In this document: positions 8,282 to 14,455 of the stretch, piece by piece
How the letters are laid out: every line of letters starts with the position of its first letter
Numbering within the stretch: position 1 is the first letter of the stretch
Origin: DASTPP01 sp035762175
GTDB taxonomy: Bacteria > Myxococcota_A > Polyangia > Polyangiales > Polyangiaceae
DNA length: 26,849 bases
Assembly (NCBI GenBank): GCA_035762175.1
Contig: DASTPP010000326.1
Location: 1-26,849, forward strand
Direction: 5' to 3'
Program-made: the position numbers and the translations under genes
Notes under the pieces: model-generated
The model's input: the letters and a program-made list of their open reading frames with translations, nothing else
Told to the model about the DNA's origin: nothing
Database searches by the model: none

Positions 8282-9127
8282 ATGACGAAGGCCGCGGTGG
8301 CGACGGTCTCGGTGCGCCTCATCCGCGGCGGCGACGCCCCCCCCGGTGAGGGCCGCTGGCCGAGCATCGGCCACGCGCGCGTGCTCGAGGCGCTGATGGG
8401 CCCGGACGGCGACACCCGCGGCGGCGTGCCGCTCTGGGCCGACTACCGCCAAGGCGGCCGCTGCCTCGACGTGCAGTACGGCGCGCCCCCCGACGCGACC
8501 GGGGGGCCCGGGCGCCTCTGGCCGCTCGTCGCCGCCGAGAGCGAGGCGCTCTGGGTGCGATCGTCGCTCTCGGCGGCCCCCTTCGACACGGTCAGCCACC
8601 TGACCGCCGAGGGCGAGACGCCCCCGCGCCTCTGCCGCTACGGCTTCGACGAGGTGCGCATCCGCTGGGCGCCGGGCAGCCAGCCGCCGCCGCTGCCGCC
8701 GCTGCCCGTCACCACCGACGGCGGCACCTGGCACCTGCGCGCCCGCGGCAGCTACCTGACCGGCAACGATCGCGGCGCCCCCGACGAGCCCGTGCTCGGC
8801 CTGCCCTCGCCGACGACCTGGGTGCACCGCGGCTGCCCCCTCGAGCGCCTGCTGCCCGAGGGGCTCGTCACGCTCGGGCCCGTGCTGCGCGCCGGCGCCT
8901 CGCGCGTCGACTACTTCTACCACGGCCGCCTCGTCCACCGCAGCGTGCGCGAGGCGCCCGGGCAGCCCGGCGAAGACCTGCGCTGGCGCGAATACAGCCT
9001 CGACGACTGGGACAACTGCCTCGACCGCGCCCTGCTGCGCTTGCTCGGCCGCCCCCACCTCACCGACGACGTCTACGAGGGCGACGAGCGGGCCTTCGGC
9101 GGCCAGCTCCGCGCCGGCGGCGCCTGA
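8282..9127 (+). CDS. Uncharacterised protein
   Basis: 281 residues from ATG, with AGGGG at 8271-8275 as a plausible ribosome-binding site; an upstream TTG at 8162 would add only low-complexity sequence. I do not recognise a family. The sequence is soluble-looking, with no signal peptide or membrane helix, and is rich in Trp, Tyr and charged residues. There is a Pro run (SQPPPLPPLP) near the middle and a C-terminal part with YFYHGRLVHRSVREAPG and WREYSLDDWDNCLDRALLRLLG. Normal codon bias and length argue that it is real. A palindromic repeat element starts 10 bp after its stop. Confidence 0.7.
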   Translation: MTKAAVATVSVRLIRGGDAPPGEGRWPSIGHARVLEALMGPDGDTRGGVPLWADYRQGGRCLDVQYGAPPDATGGPGRLWPLVAAESEALWVRSSLSAAPFDTVSHLTAEGETPPRLCRYGFDEVRIRWAPGSQPPPLPPLPVTTDGGTWHLRARGSYLTGNDRGAPDEPVLGLPSPTTWVHRGCPLERLLPEGLVTLGPVLRAGASRVDYFYHGRLVHRSVREAPGQPGEDLRWREYSLDDWDNCLDRALLRLLGRPHLTDDVYEGDERAFGGQLRAGGA

Positions 9128-9137
9128 GCTCGCGCGG

Positions 9138-9451
9138 CCCCGGACTCAAAGAGGGTGGTTCAAAACGCCGCCCCCGGCGGAAGCCGGGGGCAGCGAACGC
9201 CCGCGGAAACGGCATGCAAAGCCCTGCCGGAGGCAGGGCTCGCTCGCCGCGCGCCGCGTCGCGCGCTCGCCCGGAAGCCGCCGCCCGCGGGAGCCCGGCC
9301 CCCGGCGAGGGGGCGGGCTTGGCTCTCCGAATCGGCCCGCTTCCGCGCGGCACGCGCGGGCGTTCGCTGCCCCCGGCTTCCGCCGGGGGCCGCCAGCGGG
9401 CGCGTTTCGCACCCCCCTCGTCGAGTCCGGGGCCGCGCCGGCCGAGCGAAC
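9138..9451. mobile_element. Structured palindromic repeat, copy A (~310 bp)
   Basis: The right end (up to 9451) is the reverse complement of the left end of copy B at 11231. The left arm is diverged, with a ~9-bp deletion and several substitutions. Internal hairpins are obvious: 9171-9190 (8-bp stem), 9220-9240 (9-bp stem, GGA loop), 9292-9319 (long GC stem) and 9370-9389 (8-bp stem). No transposase or convincing ORF is present, so it is a non-autonomous element of the MITE/REP type. It starts 10 bp after a stop codon and may act as a terminator. Confidence 0.75.
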
Positions 9452-9558
9452 TCACCCGCCACGTGGATGAGAGTGCCGAGCACACCCCCCGGTCGAGCCT
9501 GAACGACGGCTTCGCCAGGGGCGTTGGGCTCGGCGCTCTTAGAAAGGAGGGCAGCGCC

Positions 9559-9675
9559 CGGCCTCGCGAGCGGGTCGCGCCCGGCCTCGCGAGCGGGTCG
9601 CGCCCGGTCTTATCGAGAGAGTCACGCCCGACCTTATTGAGAGGCCGGGCCCGATCGTTTTTGAGAGGCACACCG
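9559..9675 (+). repeat. 23-bp tandem repeats upstream of DAHP synthase
   Basis: Units start at 9559, 9582, 9605, 9629 and 9652. The first two are identical (beginning CGGCCTCGCGAGCGG), and the others are progressively more AT-rich and diverged but keep a C/TGAG(A/C)G core. This is leader or promoter-proximal DNA; no ORF is supported. Confidence 0.6.
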
Positions 9676-9683
9676 CCCGCCGC

Positions 9684-9727
9684 GATCGAAAATCGATCCT
9701 GCGTGTCGCGTCGAGACTTGGTACTCT
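9684..9727 (+). promoter_or_regulatory. Candidate operator and -10 for DAHP synthase gene
   Basis: GATCG-AAAAT-CGATC at 9684-9698 is a perfect 5-bp-arm palindrome in an otherwise GC-rich stretch. A -10-like TACTCT follows at 9722-9727, 13 nt before the ATG. No good -35 was seen; the palindrome could be a regulator site just upstream of the polymerase site. Confidence 0.35.
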
Positions 9728-9740
9728 TAACGGCACGACC

Positions 9741-11219
9741 ATGCCGCAGTCTGTCCGATCCGCGCGCCGCCCCGAACCGAGGGCGCCGTCCTCCCGCAGG
9801 GCGCCGCCCGCCACCACCCCGCGCCACCCCGAGGGCCAAGAGCCCTGGTCGCCCACCTCGTGGCGGGGCCGGCCCCTCGCCCAAGAGGTCGCCTACGACG
9901 ACGCCGCCGCGCTCGAACGCGCCGTCGAGCAGCTGCGCGCGCTGCCCCCGCTCGTCACCTCCTGGGAGGTCGAGCGCCTGCGCCAGCACATCGCCGAGGC
10001 GCAGCGCGGCGAGCGCTTCGTGCTGCAGGGCGGCGACTGCGCCGAGATGCTCACCGAGTGCCGCCCCGAGATCATCGCCAACAAGCTGAAGATCTTGCTG
10101 CAGATGTCGCTCGTGCTCGTGCAAGGTAGCCTCAAGCCCATCGTCCGCATCGGGCGCATGGCCGGCCAGTACGCCAAGCCCCGCTCGAAGCCCCTCGAGA
10201 CGCGCCCCGGCCCCGACGGCCAGCCGCTCACGCTGCCCAGCTACTTCGGCGACCTCGTCAACCGCGCCGAGTTCTCGGCCGAGGCCCGCCGCGCCGACCC
10301 GCAGCTCTTGCTCGCGGGCTACCAGCACGCCGCGCTGACGCTCAACTTCATCCGCTCGCTCAGCGAGGGCGGCTTCGCCGACCTGCACCACCCCGAACAG
10401 TGGGACCTCGAGTTCCTCGACCGCGCCGACCTCTCCGAAGAGACGCAGGCCGACTACCGCCTCGCCTCGACCCGCCTCGTCGAGGCCCTCCGCTTCATGG
10501 AGGCCATCGGCGAGACGAGCGTCGCCGAGCTGACGCGCATCGAGTTCTTCACCAGCCACGAGGGCCTGAACCTGCACTACGAGTCGGCCCAGACCCGCAA
10601 CGTGCCCCGGCGCCCCGGCTGGTACGACCTGACCACCCACATGCCTTGGATCGGCGAGCGAACCCGCCAGCTCGACGGCGCGCACGTCGAGTTCTTCCGC
10701 GGCGTGCAGAACCCGGTCGGCGTCAAGATCGGGCCTTCGACCGCGCCCGACGACGTCTTGCGCCTGCTCGAGCGGCTCAACCCCGAGGGCGAAGAGGGCA
10801 AGATCATTCTCATCGCCCGCATGGGCGTCAAGCGCGTGCGCGAGGCCCTGCCCACGCTCGCCGAGGCCGTCGGCCGCGAGGGTACGCCCGTCCTGTGGAT
10901 GTGCGACCCCATGCACGGCAACACCGTCTCGACCTCCTCGGGCCTCAAGACCCGCGACTTTGACGACATCCTCGGCGAGATCGAGCACTCGTTCGACATC
11001 CACGAGGCCGCCGGCGGACACCTCGGCGGCGTCCACTTCGAGCTCACCGGCGAAGACGTCACCGAGTGCATCGGCGGCGGCCTCAGCGAGAACGATCTCG
11101 ACCGCAACTACGCGACCGAGTGCGACCCGCGCCTCAACTACCGCCAGGCCCTCGAGATGGCCTTCTGCGTCGCCGACCGCATGCGCCCCCGCGGCAGCCT
11201 GCCCCGCCGGCTGCTCTGA
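9741..11219 (+). CDS. Class II 3-deoxy-7-phosphoheptulonate (DAHP) synthase
   Basis: 492 residues. It condenses phosphoenolpyruvate and erythrose-4-phosphate, the first step of the shikimate pathway. Class II signatures are complete: LQGGDCAE at 95-102 (Cys100 is the expected metal ligand), RIGRMAGQYAKPRS at 136-149, NLHYESAQTR, WMCDPMHGNT (His392) and GGVHFELTGEDVTECIGG (His432, Glu434 metal ligands). The catalytic core begins near residue 35; the first ~35 residues are Arg/Pro-rich and could be a low-complexity extension or an over-called start. The gene stands alone between two copies of a structured repeat and has a tandem-repeat leader. Plant and actinobacterial enzymes of this class are often feedback-regulated, but nothing here shows which effector applies. 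Confidence 0.95.
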   Translation: MPQSVRSARRPEPRAPSSRRAPPATTPRHPEGQEPWSPTSWRGRPLAQEVAYDDAAALERAVEQLRALPPLVTSWEVERLRQHIAEAQRGERFVLQGGDCAEMLTECRPEIIANKLKILLQMSLVLVQGSLKPIVRIGRMAGQYAKPRSKPLETRPGPDGQPLTLPSYFGDLVNRAEFSAEARRADPQLLLAGYQHAALTLNFIRSLSEGGFADLHHPEQWDLEFLDRADLSEETQADYRLASTRLVEALRFMEAIGETSVAELTRIEFFTSHEGLNLHYESAQTRNVPRRPGWYDLTTHMPWIGERTRQLDGAHVEFFRGVQNPVGVKIGPSTAPDDVLRLLERLNPEGEEGKIILIARMGVKRVREALPTLAEAVGREGTPVLWMCDPMHGNTVSTSSGLKTRDFDDILGEIEHSFDIHEAAGGHLGGVHFELTGEDVTECIGGGLSENDLDRNYATECDPRLNYRQALEMAFCVADRMRPRGSLPRRLL

Positions 11220-11230
11220 TCCGGGCGGCG

Positions 11231-11554
11231 GTTCGCTCGGCCGGCGCGGCCCCGGACTCGACGAGGGGGGTGCGAAACGCGCCCGCTGGCGGCCCCCGAC
11301 TCAAGTCGGGGGCAGCGAACGCCCTTGGAAACGGCCGCCCAAGCCCCGCCGGAGGCGGGGCTCCCGCGTCGCGAGCCGCTTCGCGCGCTCGCCCGGAAGC
11401 CGGCGCCCGCGGGAGCCCGGCCCCCGGCGAGGGGGCGGGCTTTGTGCGCCGAATCGGCCCGAGGCCGCGCGGCACGAGCGGGCGTTCGCTGCCCCCGACT
11501 TGAGTCGGGGGCCGCCAGCGGGCGCGTTTCGCACCCCCCTCGTCGAGTCCGGGG
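11231..11554. mobile_element. Structured palindromic repeat, copy B (~320 bp, 75-bp perfect inverted termini)
   Basis: Arms 11250-11324 and 11480-11554 are perfect 75-bp reverse complements, and the left end extends to 11231 to match the end of copy A. Hairpins correspond one for one to copy A: 11293-11312, 11342-11362, 11414-11441 and 11492-11511. The orientation is the same as copy A. It lies 11 bp after the DAHP synthase stop. No ORF is credible inside. No clear target-site duplication was found. Confidence 0.8.
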
Positions 11555-11605
11555 ACGCCGGGCCCCCGAAGCGCGGACAAGCGCACCCACCACTCGAAGC
11601 AAACG

Positions 11606-12076
11606 ATGACCAAACCCTTCGCCTTCGAGACCGAGATCGACGAAGCGCTCGGCTTCATGCCCCTCGCCCTGCGCTACCGGCTCGATCGCGCCGGCCTCAA
11701 GGCCTCGCTCGCCGCCTGGCAGGCCCTCGCCCCCGCCGCCCGCCGCCGCCTCTTCGACGCCCCCGCCTCGAGCGACGCCGACGTCGACGCCTTCGCCCGC
11801 GCCCTCTGCGCGGCGCTCGCCGAGGTCGGCCACGCCCCGACCCCCCTGCCCCCCCTGCCCTCGCCCCCGCCCTGGCGCCTCGAGGCCGCCCTCGACGCGG
11901 CCGCCGGCTGGGCCCGCGAGCTCGGCCTCGCCTTCGACCGCGCCCGCTGGGCCTCGCTCGGCGACGTCGAGGCCTACGCCCTCTACCGCCTCAGCGCCTC
12001 GCGCAAGAGCCCCGACGCCTTCCGCGCGGCGCTCGGCGAGCTCGGCCTCGGCGGCGACGCCGCGCCGCCGGCCTGA
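11606..12076 (+). CDS. Nitrate reductase-associated family protein (Nitr_red_assoc type)
   Basis: 156 residues. The sequence follows the small conserved family found near nitrate-assimilation genes in cyanobacteria and others: an opening F-x-F-E segment (FAFETEIDEALGFMPLALRYRLDRAGLKASLAAWQAL), then ARRRLFDAP, a central Pro-rich W (PLPSPPPWRLEAALDAAAGW), and a closing RWASLGDVEAYALYRLSASRKSPDAFRAALGELGL. The Cys residues some members carry are absent. Its biochemical role is unknown in the family. It is soluble and probably cytoplasmic. No nitrate reductase is in the window, although moeA and mobA are. Its stop faces that of the next, convergent gene, 19 bp away. Confidence 0.7.
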   Translation: MTKPFAFETEIDEALGFMPLALRYRLDRAGLKASLAAWQALAPAARRRLFDAPASSDADVDAFARALCAALAEVGHAPTPLPPLPSPPPWRLEAALDAAAGWARELGLAFDRARWASLGDVEAYALYRLSASRKSPDAFRAALGELGLGGDAAPPA

Positions 12077-12098
12077 CGCCCCGGGGGCCCCCGGGTCA
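12074..12098. terminator. Candidate bidirectional terminator between convergent genes
   Basis: A perfect 16-bp GC palindrome (CCCGGGGGCCCCCGGG, 12080-12095) sits between the TGA of the upstream gene and the facing TGA of the convergent gene. There is no U-tract, so intrinsic termination is uncertain. Confidence 0.4.
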
Positions 12099-12713
12099 GG
12101 GCGTCCAGGTCGTCAGAAAGACGCAGGCCTCGGCCCGCTCGGACACGCACTTCATGCGCACGGTCGAGACCCCGCGCTGCCCGAGCGTCGTGTAGATGAT
12201 CTTCGCCGCCTCGGCGTTCATGCGGCACACGAAGGGGTGGTGGCCCTGCCAGTCCGTGACGGTGGTCAGCGCCCGCGGGCCCTCGAGGCGCACGATCAAG
12301 CGCCCGGTGTTGTGGTACGAGTCCCAGACGCGCTGCGAGTGCTTGGCGTAGAGCGCCGGCGTGCAGAGCAGGCGCAAGAGCTTGCCGTAGATGCCCCGCA
12401 GCGTCTTGCCCGCCGTCGCCTCGGCCGCCCCCTTCGCCAGGCGCGCCTGCTCGGCCGCGGGCACCCCGACGAGCAGCGCGTCGAGCAGCCCGTTGACCGC
12501 CGTCGCCGGGTACCAACCGCCGGGGAGCACGCCGTAGCCCTCGCGCCCGAGGTCGAAGCCCCGCCACTGGGCCCCCCCGAGGCCCGCGATCGCCTCGTGC
12601 ACGCGCGCCTCGCTGAACGACGCGACGCACCAGTCGACGAGCTCGCGCACCGCGACGCCCTTGTAACAATCGACGTTGGGGGCGACCCCGGCGGAGGGCG
12701 GAAAACTAGCCAT
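12096..12713 (-). CDS. DUF2378/TIGR02265-like protein (myxobacterial paralogous family)
   Basis: 205 residues from ATG at 12713; an upstream in-frame start would add non-conserved sequence. The overall plan matches the myxobacterial family of ~200-residue proteins (DUF2378): an N-terminal KGVAVRELVDW, a WYPATAVNGLLDAL segment, then a helical AEQARLAKGAAEATAGKTLRGIYGKLL, then a C-terminal alpha/beta part (HHPFVCRMNAEAAKIIYTTLGQRGVSTVRMKCVSERAEACVFLTTW) resembling heme-NO-binding/V4R-like folds. The function is unknown. The family assignment rests on layout and remembered motifs, so it is tentative. It contains several Cys residues but no signal peptide. Confidence 0.55.
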   Translation of the reverse strand: MASFPPSAGVAPNVDCYKGVAVRELVDWCVASFSEARVHEAIAGLGGAQWRGFDLGREGYGVLPGGWYPATAVNGLLDALLVGVPAAEQARLAKGAAEATAGKTLRGIYGKLLRLLCTPALYAKHSQRVWDSYHNTGRLIVRLEGPRALTTVTDWQGHHPFVCRMNAEAAKIIYTTLGQRGVSTVRMKCVSERAEACVFLTTWTP

Positions 12714-12738
12714 GAAGCAGTGCCCGGACGGGTCGCGT

Positions 12739-12767
12739 ACGATCGGCGGACGACCGCGACTTGTCAA
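12739..12767 (-). promoter_or_regulatory. Candidate sigma70-type promoter of the DUF2378-like gene
   Basis: On the minus strand a perfect TTGACA (12762-12767) is followed after 17 bp by GATCGT (12739-12744), 25 nt before the ATG. The -35 is exact; the -10 matches only partly. Confidence 0.5.
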
Positions 12768-12870
12768 CGCTCGCAGGGGCCTCTCATGATCACCAAAAAT
12801 CGCGCCGCCTCGCCCAAATAAGCCCGCCAAGACCGCCGCGGCTCTGTAACCCGAACTTCCCTACAGGCCT

Positions 12871-13380
12871 CGAAGACACCAGCACTCGCTGGCCCCGCGG
12901 ACATTCCCGAGCTTTTCGAATCCGTAGCTTTTGTCCGGCTCTGACGTCGCGCGCCACTTCGAAACCGCCCCCCACCCTGCCCCGACGTCGCCCGGCGCCC
13001 CGAAACGGCGGGCACGATCTGCTGGCACCTCGCCCGCCCCTTTCGAAGCCGCCGCCGCGACCCGCCGGCACCTCGCCGCGCTCTCCGAAGCCACTGCCGC
13101 GCCCCGCCGGCACCTCGCCGCGCCCTCCGAAGCCACTGCCGCGACCCGCCGGCACCTCGCCGCGCCCTCCGAAGCCGACATCGCGACCCGCCCGCACCTC
13201 GCTCGGCCCCTCCGAAGCCACTGCCGCGACCCACCGGCACCTCGCCCGGCCTCTCCGAAGCCACCGCCGCGCCCCGCCCGCACCTCGCCCGGCCCCTCCG
13301 AAGCCGCCGCGGCGACCTGCGGGGGCCCCCCGGGCGCCTCGAAATTGCCGCCCTGACCCGCCCCGACGTCGGGGGCGCCC
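12871..13380. repeat. Degenerate 12-unit tandem array, 41-46 bp period
   Basis: Units begin with CGAA(G/A)CC-like sequence at 12871, 12917, 12960, 13001, 13044, 13086, 13128, 13170, 13213, 13256, 13299 and 13340, ending near 13380. The central units (13044-13298) are the best conserved and contain GCCGCGACCCGCC and CACCTCGCC blocks; outer units decay on both sides. There are no unique spacers, so this is not CRISPR. All six frames give low-complexity peptides and none is convincing as a gene. It fills the space between two divergent genes. Confidence 0.8.
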
Positions 13381-13465
13381 CGAGAAAGGTGATGGCGACG
13401 AACGATCGTGAGCAACCGCCGCGCGGGCGGGCCGAACGGACCAACAGAAGGACACGAACCCCGCC

Positions 13466-14455
13466 ATGTCTCCCGCTTTCGATTGGGCCCCCTACCTTCG
13501 TACGCCCCGCCTCGATGCCCCGAGCGCCATCGCGCTCTTCAAGATGCTGCGCGCGGTGAGGCCCGCGAGCCTGCCGCCGCTGGCCGAGCGGGCGGCCGAG
13601 CGGCTCGACGAGGCGGGCGCCGCGCTCGAGCGGGCGTGGCAGGGGTCCGAGCGGGGGGGCGGGCCGAAACAAGACGCCCGGCCCTACGATCGGCGCCTCG
13701 ACAACCTCTGGGCGGCGGTGCACGCGAGGCTCGAGGCGCTCCTGGCGCTGCCCGAGGGGGTGGCCGAGAGGGCGCGGGCCCAGGCCCTGCTCGGGGCGAT
13801 CTTCGCGGGCGGGCTCGGGTTCTTGAAGCTGCGCTACGTGGCCGAGTATGCCGAGAGCCAGCGGCGGCTCGACGTGATCGAGTCCGACGGGCTCGGGGGC
13901 GAGGTGCGCGAGCTCGCGGGGGCGGCGCTCTTCGAGGCGCTGCGGGCGGCCCACGACGCGTACGGCCGGGTGCTCGGCATCACCGAGCCGCTCGGGGCGG
14001 AGGCGCCCTCGCGCGTGGCCGAGCTCTTGCGCGAGGTGCAGGCGGCGCTGCGCGCGTACGCGCTGCAGCTCGCGGCGTACGCGGCGGCGGGCGACGAGGC
14101 GCTCGAGGCCGTGCGGGTGGCGCTGCGCCCGATCGACGAGGTCAGGGCGCTCGCCGAGCGGCGGGCGGCGAGGGGGGCGCGCGATGCGCCGCGGGGGCCG
14201 GCGGCGAGGGGCGACGCCGATGCGCCGCGCGGGCCGGCGGTGAGGGGCGACGCCGATGCGCCGAGGGCGCTCGGGCCAAAGGGGGGCGACAAAACGCGCG
14301 CGCCCCGGGCCGGTGGGGCGCGGGGCGCGGGCTCAGGTCGGGGCGAGGCGCACGCGGGGGGCGCCGGTCAGGGCGCGAGCGAGACGCGCTGCACGCCGTA
14401 CTGGCCGAGCGAGCAGATGGCCGCGTCGCCCACGATCTCGACGCCGCTCAGGTAG
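13466..14455 (+). CDS. Uncharacterised helical protein with repetitive charged tail
   Basis: 329 residues from ATG, with AGAAGGA at 13446-13452 as a somewhat distant ribosome-binding site. I do not recognise a family. Residues 1 to ~235 are predicted largely alpha-helical, with Leu/Ala-rich amphipathic stretches (for example LDNLWAAVHARLEALLALPEGVAERARAQ), no signal peptide and no clear membrane helix. From about 235 a low-complexity tail contains a 12-residue repeat (DAPRGPAARGDA, then DAPRGPAVRGDA), encoded by ~36-bp direct repeats at 14181-14260. The last ~30 codons overlap the 3' end of the convergent propeller gene by 88 bp, so the tail may be recently extended or the true stop may be affected by a sequencing frameshift. 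Confidence 0.65.
   Translation: MSPAFDWAPYLRTPRLDAPSAIALFKMLRAVRPASLPPLAERAAERLDEAGAALERAWQGSERGGGPKQDARPYDRRLDNLWAAVHARLEALLALPEGVAERARAQALLGAIFAGGLGFLKLRYVAEYAESQRRLDVIESDGLGGEVRELAGAALFEALRAAHDAYGRVLGITEPLGAEAPSRVAELLREVQAALRAYALQLAAYAAAGDEALEAVRVALRPIDEVRALAERRAARGARDAPRGPAARGDADAPRGPAVRGDADAPRALGPKGGDKTRAPRAGGARGAGSGRGEAHAGGAGQGASETRCTPYWPSEQMAASPTISTPLR

Noticed and set aside
9155..9502. Several short frames within the two structured repeats (also near 11134-11609)
   Set aside because: The same peptides appear on both strands because the element is palindromic. There is no start/RBS logic, and the base changes between copies preserve stems rather than codons.
9060..11036. A 658-codon minus-strand frame opposite DAHP synthase
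   Set aside because: Antisense shadow; it also runs through the palindromic repeat, giving repeat-derived peptides.
11217..11229. Recurring TGATCCG(G/A)GCGGC-like words (near 11217, 18528, 22922, 23142)
   Set aside because: Two coincide with stop codons and one with a CRISPR-like spacer; too short and GC-rich to claim a family.
12871..13380. The ~42-bp array as a CRISPR locus
   Set aside because: Similarity runs through the whole unit and there are no unique spacers.
12861..13415. Repeat-protein frames in the ~42-bp array
   Set aside because: Unit length drifts between 41 and 46 bp, so no frame is kept across the array, and the products are low complexity in all frames.
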